Source: JACCZX01 sp963801035 (lineage in GTDB: Bacteria > Pseudomonadota > Gammaproteobacteria > Burkholderiales > Burkholderiaceae_F). From it: DNA of 64,000 bases. Of this stretch, positions 9,445 through 20,195 are shown one piece after another. Below the pieces are notes generated by a model that ran no database searches, was not told where the DNA came from, and saw only the letters and a list, made by a program, of their open reading frames with translations. Where the stretch lies: positions 62,001 through 126,000 of the forward strand of contig CAWDDF010000004.1 in assembly GCA_963801035.1 (NCBI GenBank), in the 5' to 3' direction. A program made the position numbers and the translations under genes. Numbering within the stretch: the first letter of the stretch is position 1; each line of letters begins with the position of its first letter.

Positions 9445-10470
9445 TCAAGACCAACGAAGCAACAGCAGAACCACAACCGCCAGGAAAATCGTCTCGCCCA
9501 CCATCAGCACTATCGGCTTGATGCCCACCGTCGACAACTCCTTTAATTGCGTTTTCATCCCGATCGCGGCGATTGCGGCGATAAGGCACCAGCGCGAAGT
9601 ATCGCTGCCGATTGTCACAACAGACTGAGGCACCCATCCAATGCTGTTGATTGCTACCAGTAACGCAAACGCGACCGCGAACCACGGCAATAGCGGTGGG
9701 TGCGAAACATCTCCCGCGGTCGCCTTGTCGCCTTCTACGGCGCCGAGGCGCGTCAACAGCACGGCAAACACGATCACCGGCAGCAGCATCGCCACCCGCA
9801 CCAATTTAACGACAGTCGCGGCATCGCCCGTCTCCTGCGACATGCCGTAACCGGCGCCGACGACCTGCGCGACGTCGTGAATTGTTCCGCCGAGAAAAAT
9901 ACCGGCTTGCGTCGCATCGAGCTCGAGCCAGCGAACGACCATCGGATACACGATCATCGCCAGTGTCGACAACGCGCTGACACCAATCACCGTGAACAGG
10001 GTTGCACGCTCCTTCATTGGATGTTGAGGAAGTGCGGCCGAAAGCGCCAGTGCCGCCGAAGCGCCGCAGATCGCGGTCGCGCCGCCGGTCAGCACTCCGA
10101 AAATGCCCTTGAAACCGAACAGCCGCGCCGCTGCGACAGACACCGCGATCGTCAGGATCAGAGACGCCACCACCAGCAGCACCGGATGCCAGCCCAGCGC
10201 TGCGATCTGCTCAAAGGTGATGCGCAGGCCCAGAAGCGCGACACCGACGCGCAGCAGGTGCCGTGCAGTGAACTCGATGCCCGCTGCGCATGGGCCCTCG
10301 GCTGACAGGAAGTTCATCGCCATGCCAAGCAGCAGCGCGAACAGCATCACTGGCGCACCGTAGTGTTCGGAAAGAAAAGTGGCTGCCGCGGCAACGATGC
10401 CGCACGCGAGCACGCCGGGCATAAGCGCCCGTCCGTAGCCCGACAAGCCGGTAGTCAATAGCAACATCAT
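9445..10470 (-). CDS. YeiH/UPF0324 family putative sulfate exporter
   Basis: This 341-residue polytopic membrane protein has about ten helices. It starts at the double ATG 10470/10467, five bases from the stop of the acyl-CoA synthetase gene. The segments LLRVGVALLGLRITFEQI and GATAICGASAALA, and the C-terminal KTQLKELSTVGIKP, are typical of the PF03601 family annotated as putative sulfate exporters. Its place in an operon with a TauD-like dioxygenase is notable, because desulfonation would release sulfite/sulfate that must be exported. Export of sulfur oxyanions is inferred from the family label and context, not from residues. Confidence 0.82.
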   Translation of the reverse strand: MMLLLTTGLSGYGRALMPGVLACGIVAAAATFLSEHYGAPVMLFALLLGMAMNFLSAEGPCAAGIEFTARHLLRVGVALLGLRITFEQIAALGWHPVLLVVASLILTIAVSVAAARLFGFKGIFGVLTGGATAICGASAALALSAALPQHPMKERATLFTVIGVSALSTLAMIVYPMVVRWLELDATQAGIFLGGTIHDVAQVVGAGYGMSQETGDAATVVKLVRVAMLLPVIVFAVLLTRLGAVEGDKATAGDVSHPPLLPWFAVAFALLVAINSIGWVPQSVVTIGSDTSRWCLIAAIAAIGMKTQLKELSTVGIKPIVLMVGETIFLAVVVLLLLRWS

Positions 10471-10474
10471 CGCG

Positions 10475-12104
10475 TCACGCGGTCGGCAGCTTGTAGTCCT
10501 TGAACATCGCGCGCAGTTTGTTCTTCTGCATCTTGCCGGTCGCGCCGAGCGGAATGCTGTCAATGAACACCACGTCGTCTGGCTTCCACCATTTCGCAAT
10601 CTTGCCGTCGTAGAAGTGGAGCAATTCGTCGCGCGTAACTTCGCTGCCGGGCTTCCTGGTGACGACCAGCAGCGGACGCTCGTCCCACTTCGGATGCCGG
10701 GCAGCAATACACGCTGCCATCGCCACCGCGGGGTGCGCCATCGCGATGTTCTCCAAATCGATCGAACCGATCCATTCGCCGCCGGACTTGATCACGTCCT
10801 TGCTGCGATCGGTGATTTGCATATAGCCGTCGGCGTCGATGGTTGACACGTCGCCGGTCGGAAACCAGCCATCCTTCAGTGGGCTGCCGCCGTCGCCTTT
10901 GAAGTAGCTCGAGATGATCCACGGGCCGCGCACCATCAGTTCTCCGGCTGCCTTGCCGTCGTGCGGTAGCTCGTTGCCTTCTTCGCTGACGATCTTCATG
11001 TCGACGCCGAAAACAGCGCGGCCTTGCTTGGCCTGCACCGCCATCTTCTGTTCGGCATCTAGTTGTTGATGCTTCGACTTCAGCGTGCACACCGTGCCCA
11101 CGCGGGCTCATCTCGGTCATGCCCCAGGCGTGCAGGACCTCCACGTCATAGCGCTGTTGGAACGCGCGCATCATTGCGGGCGGACATGCGGAGCCACCAA
11201 TGACCGTGCGGCGCATCGTGCTGAACTTGAGGCCGTTCGCTTCAACATGCGCCAGCAGACCTTGCCATACGGTCGGCACGCCGGCCGACATGGTCACACC
11301 CTCGCTTTCGAACAAGTCATATAGCGACTTGCCGTCCAGCCACGGACCAGGAAACACCAGCTTTGCGCCGACCATGCACGCGACATACGGCAATCCCCAC
11401 GCATTGACGTGGAACATCGGCACCACCGGCAATATCACATCGCGTGCCGAACAGTTCAGTGCGTCGGGCAGCGCGGCAGCGTAGGTATGCAATACCGTCG
11501 AACGGTGGCTGTAGAGCGCCCCTTTCGGATTGCCCGTAGTTCCCGACGTGTAACACAGCGAAGACGCAGTGTTCTCGTCGAAGGTCGGCCAGGCGAATTC
11601 CGACGAATGACCCTCGACCATGTCCTCGTAGCAGAACAGGTTCGGAATCGTGCTGCTGGCCGGCATATGCGCGCGATCGGTCATCGCAACAAACGCCCTG
11701 ATCGTTTTTACGCGTGGCGCGATCGCTTCAATCAGCGGCAGAAAGGTCAGATCGAAAAACAGGATCTGGTCTTCGGCGTGATCGGCTATCCAGACCACCT
11801 GATCAGGATGCAGCCGCGGATTCATTGTGTGCAAAATGCTGCCGGACCCGGAGACCGCGTAGTACAGCTCCATATGTCGGTAGCCGTTCCACGCCAGCGT
11901 AGCGATGCGATCGCCCCGCTTGATACCGCGCGCCGCCAGCGCATTGGCCATGCGGCGCGCTCGCTGCGCAAGCTCGCGATAAGTCGTGCGATGAGTATCG
12001 CCTTCCACGCGGCGAGAGACGATTTCCTGCTCACCGTGATGGCGTTCAGCATGGGTGAGCAGCGTCGATACCAGCAGTGGCTGTTGCATCATCAATCCGT
12101 TCAT
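10475..12104 (-). CDS. Long/medium-chain acyl-CoA synthetase, DmdB-like (frameshifted)
   Basis: The AMP-binding motif YTSGTTGNPKG lies near residue 190, followed by VPMFHVNAWGLPY, AWGMTEMSP and, in the second frame, GWFPTGDVSTIDADGYM and TGKMQKNKLR with the catalytic lysine. The frames join at about 11100, where one extra base separates EMSP from GTVCTLKS. The reconstructed length of about 542 residues is normal for fatty-acyl/3-methylthiopropionyl-CoA ligases. It activates a carboxylic acid to its CoA thioester, consuming ATP. In this operon it most likely acts on a catabolic intermediate before or after the BKACE step. The substrate cannot be told from sequence. Confidence 0.87.
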
Positions 12105-12127
12105 ATTGCTTCCATTCGAGTCAGAAG

Positions 12128-13462
12128 TTACGCAGGCTGGGCGAGTGAGGCAGACCGGTCGACTTCAACGTTAACGTCTTCGACCCGATGAATGTCTGCT
12201 TCGTAGGTACGCGCAGCGAGTGTGAAAAAGAATGCGGCCAGCAGGCCGAACGCCGGGATCACGGTGAGTGCCGTCTCGAGCCCGAAGGCGTCCGATAACA
12301 CGCCTCCGATGAACGGTCCGGCGGCGAGGCCGAATAGGTTCTGGAACAACGACAAGACCGAAGCTCCGGTCGCGCGCACGCCTGGATGCACGACATCGAT
12401 CACTATCGCCACCACCGGGCCCACCGTGCAAGTCATCACAAAACCACCGAGCGCGATCAGCCATAACTGGGACGGGCTCGGTGCCATGTGTCCGAAACCC
12501 CACATCAACACGAGCATCGCAAGGATGCACAGCGCTCCCATTGCGTGCAGCTTGTAGCGCGCGTGTTTAGCGCCTGCGCGACCGACTACCCAGCCCCAGA
12601 TCACGCTACCGGCAGCGCCGCACAGCACGACCAACGCGGCTTTAATCGCCGCCTGGTCCGGTGCGAGGCCATGCACGCGGTTGAGAAAACTCGGCAGCCA
12701 GGCCCACACCGCAGAAACGACAATCAACTGCGCAGCGCCACCCAGGCAAACCCACAACATCGTCGGTGCACGCACGAGTGCGCGCACGATGAACTTGGCG
12801 GCGCTACCGGTCGAGCGGGTCGCTCGGTCGAGCGGCGGCATCAGCTCAACCGTTCGATAGTCGCGCACCTTCAGATACAACAATGCCAGCACAAGCCCCG
12901 GAATTCCCACGACTCCAAAGGCGGCTTGCCATCCCCACCGCGCAGCGATCAGGCCGCCAAGCAGCACGCCGAGCACCGAGCCCACAGACGCGGCGGCGAA
13001 AAATGCAGCCAGCAGCACCGGGCGCATACGAACCGGAAATATGCTGGCGATGAGCGCCGCGCCGACCGAACCGTAGCCTGCTTCACCTAAGCCGATCATG
13101 GCGCGCGCGGCGAGCAGCTGGCTGTAGTTGCGGCTGAACATGCACGAGATCGTTGCAGCGCTCCAGATGAGCGCCATCACAACAATGCTTTTGACGCGGC
13201 TATAGCGGTCTGCAAACAACGCGACCGGCAGCGCTCCCAGTGCGACCGTCACCGACAGCACTGAGACCAGTGCACCGAGCTGCTTGTCTGACAAGCCCCA
13301 GTCGGCCTTCATATAGGGAAACAGCGACACGATGACCTGGCGGTCGATGTAGTCGAACAACATCAGCGCAATCGTCATCGCGAATGCAAACCAAGCCTGG
13401 CCGCGGCCGATCAGATAACCGTCTGCGTGTTCTTTATGGCCGTCGAGGGCGTGCGTATGCAT
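12128..13462 (-). CDS. MFS transporter
   Basis: The product is a 444-residue protein with twelve predicted helices. It starts at ATG 13462 behind a GAAAAG stretch; the longer upstream frame lacks support. The N-terminal DYIDRQVIVSLFPYMKADWGL and the following loop-2 motif (ALFADRYSR) resemble the anion:cation symporter and related sugar-acid MFS groups. It sits between the quinone oxidoreductase and acyl-CoA synthetase genes with short gaps on both sides, so it belongs to the catabolic operon. It probably imports the growth substrate, an organic acid. It may be redundant with the Bug binding protein. Confidence 0.83.
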   Translation of the reverse strand: MHTHALDGHKEHADGYLIGRGQAWFAFAMTIALMLFDYIDRQVIVSLFPYMKADWGLSDKQLGALVSVLSVTVALGALPVALFADRYSRVKSIVVMALIWSAATISCMFSRNYSQLLAARAMIGLGEAGYGSVGAALIASIFPVRMRPVLLAAFFAAASVGSVLGVLLGGLIAARWGWQAAFGVVGIPGLVLALLYLKVRDYRTVELMPPLDRATRSTGSAAKFIVRALVRAPTMLWVCLGGAAQLIVVSAVWAWLPSFLNRVHGLAPDQAAIKAALVVLCGAAGSVIWGWVVGRAGAKHARYKLHAMGALCILAMLVLMWGFGHMAPSPSQLWLIALGGFVMTCTVGPVVAIVIDVVHPGVRATGASVLSLFQNLFGLAAGPFIGGVLSDAFGLETALTVIPAFGLLAAFFFTLAARTYEADIHRVEDVNVEVDRSASLAQPA

Positions 13463-13487
13463 TGTCTTTTCTGGAATTAAGCGTGCG

Positions 13488-14460
13488 TTAAGGAACCAAC
13501 ACGGTCGCGCCAACCGTCTGGCGCGACTCGAGCGCACGGTGCGCTTCGGCCGCATCGGCCAGCGCGTAGATCTGATTCGGCTCGCTTTTGATCTTTCCGG
13601 CCAGCACCATGCCGAACAGCTCATCGGCCATCGCCAGCATCTTCGAACGCGGCGTCGCGTAATGAACCATTGCGGGACGCGTGACCCAGAGCGAACCCTT
13701 GACTGCGAGCATCGTCGTGTCGATAACGACCGGGCCGGAGCTGGTGCCGTTGCTGACCAAGGTGCCGCGTACCTGCAGGCTGTTCAGCGACGCATCAAGT
13801 GTGTCTTTTCCGACCGAGTCGTAGACGACCGGCACACCCTTGCCGCCGGTGATTTCTCGCACGCGTGCCGCAATGTCCTCACGCGTCGTGACGATCGTAT
13901 GCGCGCAACCGTTTTGCTGTTGCGATTGCCGCTTTCTCGTCAGAGCTCACGGTGCCGATCATCGTCACACCGATCGCGCGCGCCCACTGGCAGGCGATCA
14001 GGCCGACGCCACCCGCTGCAGCGTGATAAAGAATCGTTTCACCGCCCTGCAGCGGATAGACCTGTTGAAACAGATACTGCACCGTCATGCCCTTCATGAT
14101 CAGCGTCGATGCAGTGCGGTCGGAGATGCCGTCGGGCAGTTTGATCAACACATCGGCGGGCATCACGCGCACCATCGAGTAGGCGCCCTGCGGCCCCAAC
14201 AGATAGCCGACGCGATCACCGACGCAGATGTCAGTGACGCCGGGGCCGACCGCCTCGACGACTCCGACCGCGTCAGAGCCGAGGCCGTTTGGCAGCTGCA
14301 GCGGATAACGACCGGTACGGAAATAGATGTCGATGAAGTTGACGGCGATAAACGTATGGCGCACGCGCGCTTGTCCGGGGCCCGGATCACTAACTTCGAC
14401 CGATTCCAGCTTTAGAACTTCCGGACCACCGGTCTGATGAAAACGGATTGCCTTGGACAC
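13488..14460 (-). CDS. Quinone oxidoreductase, zinc-independent MDR family (frameshifted)
   Basis: The N-terminus (MSKAIRFHQTGGPEVL) and the nucleotide-binding HAAAGGVGLIACQWAR are classic NADPH:quinone oxidoreductase features. No catalytic zinc ligands are visible. One extra base at about 13907 breaks the frame after DEKAAIA; the second frame continues with the Rossmann half and VVYDSVGKDTLDASL. The reconstructed length of about 323 residues matches the family. It would reduce quinones or an activated C=C bond with NADPH. It stands 27 bases from the upstream hydrolase gene in the same operon. Confidence 0.87.
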
Positions 14461-14487
14461 TGCGATGTCTCCCCTTCTACGAACGTA

Positions 14488-15102
14488 TCAAGCGTGAGCG
14501 ACAGACGCCGCTCTAGACGCAACAACGTTGGTCAGGCAGAGGTCGTCAATCAATTGCTCCGCTCGCGGCCACTCGCCGAAACCGGACGCCGGGTTCAGAT
14601 GCCCGACGTCGCCGAGGTCGACCAACCGGCTGCCCCATGCACGCGCCAGCCCCTTGACACGGTCAAACCTTGCGAGCGGGTCGTTGCGGCTTGCTGCAAC
14701 GATGCTGAAGAACGGGAGCCGCCCGCGCGGAATGGGAAGCCAATGATGCGAGCTCAACTGCCCGAGCGTCGGATAGCCATCCGGCATCGGACATTCAAAG
14801 TCGGGCGGCACTGCGAGGAGAGCGCCTGCCACCAGACGGTGAGTGCGGTGCGCCCAGTGCGCCACCGTGATTACGCCGCCGCTATGCGCAACGATGATCA
14901 GCGGACCATCGATCAGCTGCGCTTCCTCTTCTAAAGCCTCGACACGCGGACAGCAGCGCAGATCGTCGCGCCCGAGCGGCGCAACCGTACGCACGCGCCT
15001 ACCTGTTGCCGCCAGCTGCTTGGCAAGCAGCGTTTGCCAATGGTCGTCAACCCGATCGCGCAGACCCGGAACGATCAGTACAGTGGGATCGATCACGGTC
15101 AC
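14488..15102 (-). CDS. RBBP9/YdeN-type serine hydrolase
   Basis: This is a 204-residue alpha/beta hydrolase. The opening LIVPGLRDRVDDHWQTLL fits the RBBP9/YdeN pattern of PGL...HW. The nucleophile lies in AHSGG, and the C-terminal GHLNPASGFGEWP carries the likely catalytic histidine. Its ATG overlaps the TGA of the BKACE gene (ATGA), so the two are translationally coupled. It may hydrolyse an ester or thioester intermediate of the operon's pathway. The substrate is unknown. Confidence 0.82.
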   Translation of the reverse strand: MTVIDPTVLIVPGLRDRVDDHWQTLLAKQLAATGRRVRTVAPLGRDDLRCCPRVEALEEEAQLIDGPLIIVAHSGGVITVAHWAHRTHRLVAGALLAVPPDFECPMPDGYPTLGQLSSHHWLPIPRGRLPFFSIVAASRNDPLARFDRVKGLARAWGSRLVDLGDVGHLNPASGFGEWPRAEQLIDDLCLTNVVASRAASVAHA

Positions 15103-16154
15103 GCCGCCTTCAAGAATCCGCGCTGCGCGGGTTTGCGATTCGGCGCAAAGCCGTTCTTGGCCAGCGTCTCATCGATGCTGTCGTAGAACGTGCCGATCTT
15201 CAAGATCTGGCGCGCCTCTTTCCCGGTCGCCACCTCGCGACCGAACTCGCGCGAGATGCGCACCAGCTGCTCGATCTGCTTCACCGAGCTCATCTTGGCC
15301 TTGCGGTCCTGCGTCCAGAGGTTGTCCTCGATGCCGCAGCGCACGTGCAGGCCCATCGCGATGGCCATCATGTTGACGGGCAGCGTGTTGAGCATGCTGC
15401 TCTCGAGCGTGAGCATGGCGCCATCGGGTGTGGCGCGCAGGAAGTTGGCCAGGTTGTAGATGTTGGGCGCGTCCATGCCGCCGCCGATGGCTACCCAGTT
15501 CATCACCAGCGGGCCCTTGTAGACGCCGCGGCGGATCATGCGCTCGACGGTCTCGAAGGAGTTGATGTTGTAGAACTGGAACGCGCTCTGGATGCCTGCA
15601 GCGGTGAGGCGCTTCACGTGTTCCTCGGCCCAGCCCGGGCCGCCGGGAACGTCATTTCGCGGTACGCGTTGTAGTTGGCCGGCTCGGCCAGCGACGTGCC
15701 GGCGAGGTCGGCCTCGCACATCTGCTCGACGACGTTCATCTGCGAGGTGTTTACCGTCACCGTCACCTGGTCGGGCTTGGGAGTCGAGCTCGGCGAGCAT
15801 GTGACGCGTGTCGTCGGACAGCCACTTGGCGGCGGCGCCTTCCGTTTCCGGCGCGAAGGAGATCGAGCCGCCCACCTGCAGGACCATGTCGGGCACGGCC
15901 ACGCGAAGGCGCGCGAGCAGCTCGTTGAACTTGGACAGACGCTTGGAGCCCTTGCCGTCGAGTTCGCGCACATGCACGTGCAGCACGGTGGCGCCGGCGT
16001 TGTAGCAGTCGACCGCCTTCTGAACCTGCTCGTCGATCGTCACCGGGATGTCCTCGGGGAAGTCGGAAGGCATCCATTCGGGCCCGTACGGCGCGACTGT
16101 GATCACGAGTTTTTCCTGGTTCTCCGGAAAAAGCGATCCATCGAGGAAATTCAT
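15099..16154 (-). CDS. BKACE family beta-keto acid cleavage enzyme (two compensating frameshifts)
   Basis: This DUF849/BKACE protein (3-keto-5-aminohexanoate cleavage enzyme family) condenses a beta-keto acid with acetyl-CoA, giving acetoacetate and a CoA ester. The zinc-ligand motif is seen in TVLHVHVRE, near residue 60. Between about 15783 (one extra T) and 15645 (one missing G) the main frame is nonsense; the alternative frame restores PKPDQVTVTVNTSQMN and ADLAGTSLAEPANYNAY. The total of 351 residues is slightly longer than the usual ~310. The stop overlaps the hydrolase start. The neighbouring CoA ligase and TauD suggest carnitine-like, sulfonate or side-chain acid breakdown. Confidence 0.85.
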   Translation of the reverse strand: MNFLDGSLFPENQEKLVITVAPYGPEWMPSDFPEDIPVTIDEQVQKAVDCYNAGATVLHVHVRELDGKGSKRLSKFNELLARLRVAVPDMVLQVGGSISFAPETEGAAAKWLSDDTRHMLAELDSQARPGDGDGKHLADERRRADVRGRPRRHVAGRAGQLQRVPRNDVPGGPGWAEEHVKRLTAAGIQSAFQFYNINSFETVERMIRRGVYKGPLVMNWVAIGGGMDAPNIYNLANFLRATPDGAMLTLESSMLNTLPVNMMAIAMGLHVRCGIEDNLWTQDRKAKMSSVKQIEQLVRISREFGREVATGKEARQILKIGTFYDSIDETLAKNGFAPNRKPAQRGFLKAA

Positions 16155-16197
16155 TGTTTAGTCCTTGCTGAAGGTAGTGCGAAAAGTTCGCGACAAA

Positions 16198-17107
16198 TCA
16201 ATACGGCAAGTCGCCGATGATTCCGGCGCGCTCCATCTTGCGATGGCACGGCGGATAGTCCATCACGGCATAGTGCTGAGTGCAGCGGTTATCCCAGAAG
16301 GCGACGCTGTTCTTGCGCCAGCGGAAGCGAACTTGGTATTCGGGAATGAACGCCTGGCTGATCAGGTAGCTCAGCAAGTTGGCTGCGGCCGGCGCATAGT
16401 CCTGGCCGAATCGCACGTTGTCCGGCGTGTGGAAGTTGGTGAAGTGCGTCGTGAACGCATTCACGAACAGGATCTTCTCGCCGGTTTCTGGATGCGTACG
16501 CACAACCGGGTGCTCGGCATCAGGAAATTGCGCCTTCAATGCCAGGCGCTTCTCGATCGGCATCGCTGCTCCGAACGTTGCCTCGATGCTGTGGCGAGCG
16601 CGCAAGCCGGCGATCTGCTCCTTGATGTGGACTGGGCAGCCGGTTATAGGCCTCGGCCATGTTGACCCACATCGTGTCGCCGCCCACTGGCGGACATTCA
16701 ACGCAGCGAAGCACACAGCCGAACGGCGGCTTCTCGCGCCACGTGGCGTCGGTGTGCCAGGCGTTTTCGTAACGGTCGTTTGGCTGGTCGGGCGATTTGT
16801 AAATGCGAACCAGACCCGGATGCTCGGGATCACTTCCGGCGACTGGATGGTCTTCAAGCTCGCCGAAGTGCCGCGCGAAAGCGATGTGCTCGGCGCGCGT
16901 GATGTCTTGGTCGCGGAAAAACAGCACCTTGTACTTCAGCAGCAGCGACCGAATTTCAGCGACAAGAGCGGGGTCGCGCGACGCGACCCCGAGGTTCACG
17001 TTCGCAATCTCAGCACCAATCGTGCAGGTAAGCGGCTCGACCTTGATCGACGTCTTCAGCGCATCGGGGCTGATGACGGATGGGCCGGGCTCAATGACTT
17101 GCGACAT
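16198..17107 (-). CDS. TauD/TfdA family Fe(II)/2-oxoglutarate dioxygenase (frameshifted)
   Basis: The start is ATG 17107, with AGGAG eight bases upstream. HxD is seen in WHTDATWR, and the distal His lies in CTQHYAVMDY, forming the iron-binding facial triad. The opening LTCTIGAEIANVNL and the KYKVLFFRDQDI segment are typical of TauD. One extra base at about 16633 splits the gene; the second frame continues VHIKEQIAGLRARHSIE. The reconstructed length of about 302 residues is normal. It hydroxylates a substrate next to a leaving group (sulfonate, aryloxy or amine) with O2 and 2-oxoglutarate. It is the first gene of the minus-strand operon, and a candidate operator lies at 17219-17237. Confidence 0.9.
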
Positions 17108-17218
17108 GATGTGTCTCCTGGGCCTGTTGAGGCTCATTCTAGCTGGCCGCTGAAGGCTGCTATAGCGCCAAGGCTGAGACTGATTGCTGCGCAGATTAAG
17201 GACAGAGGTGCATCGCTA

Positions 17219-17237
17219 CCCCCCCATTGCCGAGGGG
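17219..17237. promoter_or_regulatory. C7-N8-G4 palindrome, candidate operator upstream of the TauD gene
   Basis: Seven C, ATTGCCGA and four G lie 112 bases upstream of the TauD start in the spacer behind the LuxR gene. On the reverse strand it reads CCCCTCGGCAATGGGGGGG, which shares CCCC(T)TCGG and the G run with the sites at 2945 and 20196. It is probably the binding site controlling the catabolic operon. Confidence 0.5.
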
Positions 17238-17314
17238 TTTCGGGCTAGTCCGCTGACGCGGCGATGGGTTAGATGCCCGCAGAGCAGCAGCTGCTGCGGC
17301 ATTTGCAGCGAACT

Positions 17315-19987
17315 TCACGCCGATTCGAGCAGGCCAAGAAGCTCGGCGCGGCGGACGACCTGCTTGCGAGTCCCGGCAGCGAGCTTGCCGAAGAGATTTT
17401 TCAGGTGCCACTTGATCGTCTCTTCCCCGATCTGCATCGCCAGCGCGATCTCCTTGTTCGACAGATTGCGCGCAAGCAACTGCAGCACTTCCCGCTCTTT
17501 CGGCGTCAGCGCCATGCTTGGCGTTGCGCGCAGACCGGTATCGCGATCGCGCGCCGCGCGCATTGGGGCTGCCGGCGAACGCAAAGGTGGGCTCGCGCCC
17601 CCTTCTCGTCCGCTGGCGCCGGCTTTGCTCAGCGCTCACGCGCTGCGACCAATCGCCCAACTCCGGGTGCGCGTCGACAAAAAGGCGCTCCAGGCCATAC
17701 GCGTTCGCCAGATCAATCGCCTCGCGTAACAGCGCAGTCGACTTCTCGCCACTTCGATCAAGGGCGAAAGCGCGCAGTGCCATGATTTCAATGCGCACGC
17801 GTCCGAGCTTCATCGAATCGGCCAGCACGTCCGCCTCTTTTAGTGGATCCAGCGCACGCCGCCACTCTTGAGCCGCGATAAAGGCGTTCGCGCGCGCCAG
17901 TAACTGGAGCAGCTGCACATTGCGCCGCCATAGCCTGCCTTGCGGCACGTCATCGCTCGCCAGCAGCGCGTCAATACGCTCGCAAAGAGCCCGGCAGGTT
18001 TCCGCGCGAAAGCGTCGCGCGTGGATGCGGACCTGATCGCCCAAGCTTGCGATGCAGAGTCGCGGCCACTTGCGGGCAACGCCGACCGCGTGCATGCCTT
18101 CGAGCAACTCCAGTGCGCGGTGTTCGGCTCCCTCTGCCGCAGCGATACGCGCGGCAGTTCGATAACCAAGCAGAACAGCTTCCGGCAAGCCGCTGCGTTC
18201 AAGAACATCGAGCCGATTAGCAAGCAGTGCGGCCGCGTCGAGCGGTCGGTCCCGCTCCCACACCGCAGCGGCGAGCAGCGCGGCGAGCATGCAGGCAAAA
18301 GGATTCGCGGCGACCGAGATGCGCGTCGGCGCTCGCCAGTGCCGGGCCCAACAAACTTTCTGCCAGCAAGACCTGCCCTTCCCACAGATACGAAAGCGCC
18401 GTGACGAACTCACCCCAGCGCGCAACGTATCCGAACGCGTCGCTGAACTCGCCAGCGAAATCGACTCTTGGCGCTTGCTGCTGGTGCAGCCGGGCTTGTG
18501 CGGGATCGCCCTCCAGAATCGCTCGGAATGCTTTGCGGTTTGCGTGCACATATAACAGCACTGGATCCGAAAGCGGCGGCGATTCTGCCCACGGGTCGTG
18601 CAGCTCCGCGAAACGATCCGGGTCGTCTGCAAACGCGGCCGCGCCGCTGAGGATCAGCGCGCACTCGCAGCGTATGGCCGCGTCAGTGCCTGCATGCTTC
18701 AGAATGCGCGCGACCAGACGCTCAGCCTCTTGATGATGCGCACTCAATGCCAGTGCCCATGCCGCTGCCAGAAGCAACCGCGGACGCTTATCCAGCTCAG
18801 TGCGAGGCAGCCGACCGACCCACTCCAGCACCGCGCTCTGCTGCCCGCGCCGCATCAGAGCTTCGTACAGGCAGCGTTCGGCAAGATCGAAAGCAGCCTC
18901 GCTTTGGCCGGCTGCAAGCGCGTGGCGCGCCGCATCCTCAAGCATTTCCTGTTGTTCGAACCAGCGCGACGCGCGCGCATGCAAATCGGCCTGTTCGGCG
19001 GCGGTTAGATCGGATCGCGCGCGCAGGACATCGCGTGCCAGTGAATGCATCCGCAGCCAGTCGCTGTTTTCGCCGACGACGAAGATCGGTGTTTCGCGTG
19101 CGAGCCGTGCCAGACGCTCAGGCGCCTCCGATGCATCGGTCAGCGCGTGGCACAGCTCAGGGTGCAGGTTATCGACCAGCGCAATGCGCGCTAAAAACGC
19201 TGCGTCGTCGGCGGCAAGAGTTTTGACCAACATATCGACAAAATAGTCGTGCAGATCGCCGGCTGCGCACTGATGTCGCTTTGAACGCAGTGCGAAGATC
19301 GGCGCGCTGGCCAATCGCCGCCAGCGCAAGCTGCAGTCCGAGCGGCCAGCCCTCGGTCAGCTCGTGCAGTTGGGCTGCCGTGTCGGCGTCGATACGTGTG
19401 CCAAATCTCGCACGCGCGAGCCCAATCGTTTCTTCGAGCCGGAACCGTAGCAGCGCTGCGCCGACGACCACACACTGACCATAAGTAACGAGATCGCGAC
19501 AGCGAGACCGTGATCGCCGCGTGTTGCAACTTCGACTCTGAGGTTCGCCGGCGCGTTATGCAGCAGGTAAGCGAGTGTCTGCGCGCGATGCTGGCGGAAG
19601 CTGCTCTGCGCTATCGACTATTAAAACGATGTCCAAAGCGGACTGCGCTACTTCGGCGAGCCAAGATGTAATTCCCTCGAAGCCGCCCGGTGCTGCTCCC
19701 GCGAGCAGCGTGTGACCGAAGGTTGGGCGGCCCGATGCCATTCGTACGGCCAACGCAAGGCTCTGTACAAAGCGTTGCGGATTGTCTTCCGCTTGCGCGG
19801 ATAACCAGGCAACGATCCTGCCGTGTGCCAGATGTTCGCGCCGCCACTGGGCGAGCAGCAAAGTCTTGCCGAATCCGGCAGGGGCTTGCACGATGATCGC
19901 CGCGCGACCCTGGAATTGCGCGTCGTCAGCGTGTAGCCGCGGTCTCACGACCAGATCGCGCGGCACCCGCGGTGGAGTCACCTTCAA
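17315..19987 (-). CDS. MalT-like large ATP-binding LuxR (LAL) transcriptional regulator, five frameshifts
   Basis: The reconstructed length is about 889 residues, the family norm. The N-terminus carries a P-loop (APAGFGKT) near residue 37. Next come a winged NACHT/STAND-like region with TEGWPLGLQLALAA and LHDYFVDMLV, a long helical repeat domain, and a C-terminal LuxR helix-turn-helix (LTPKEREVLQLLARNLSNKE). Frame breaks fall at about 19575 (+1), 19495 (-1), 19268 (+1), 18305 (+1) and 17600 (+1, in a five-G run). Each repair restores normal LAL sequence, so error is more likely than decay. It sits between the TauD operon and the divergent usp gene, and probably regulates both. The effector is unknown. 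Confidence 0.85.
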
Positions 19988-20195
19988 GTAGAAGGTCAGA
20001 AGCGACGCCGCCTATACGAGGGGCTACTGAAGAGGCCATGCGGGACCTGAGGGGTTCATTCAGTTTCGGCGATGGCGGCGTTAGCTCGTGAATCAGCTAA
20101 GTGGTCGCTTATGTTCGCGCCTCACGCCGCACCGATCCTGAGACATTCTATGGCGATTCACGAGCCGTCATGACGAGATCGACGGCTGCGCGCAT

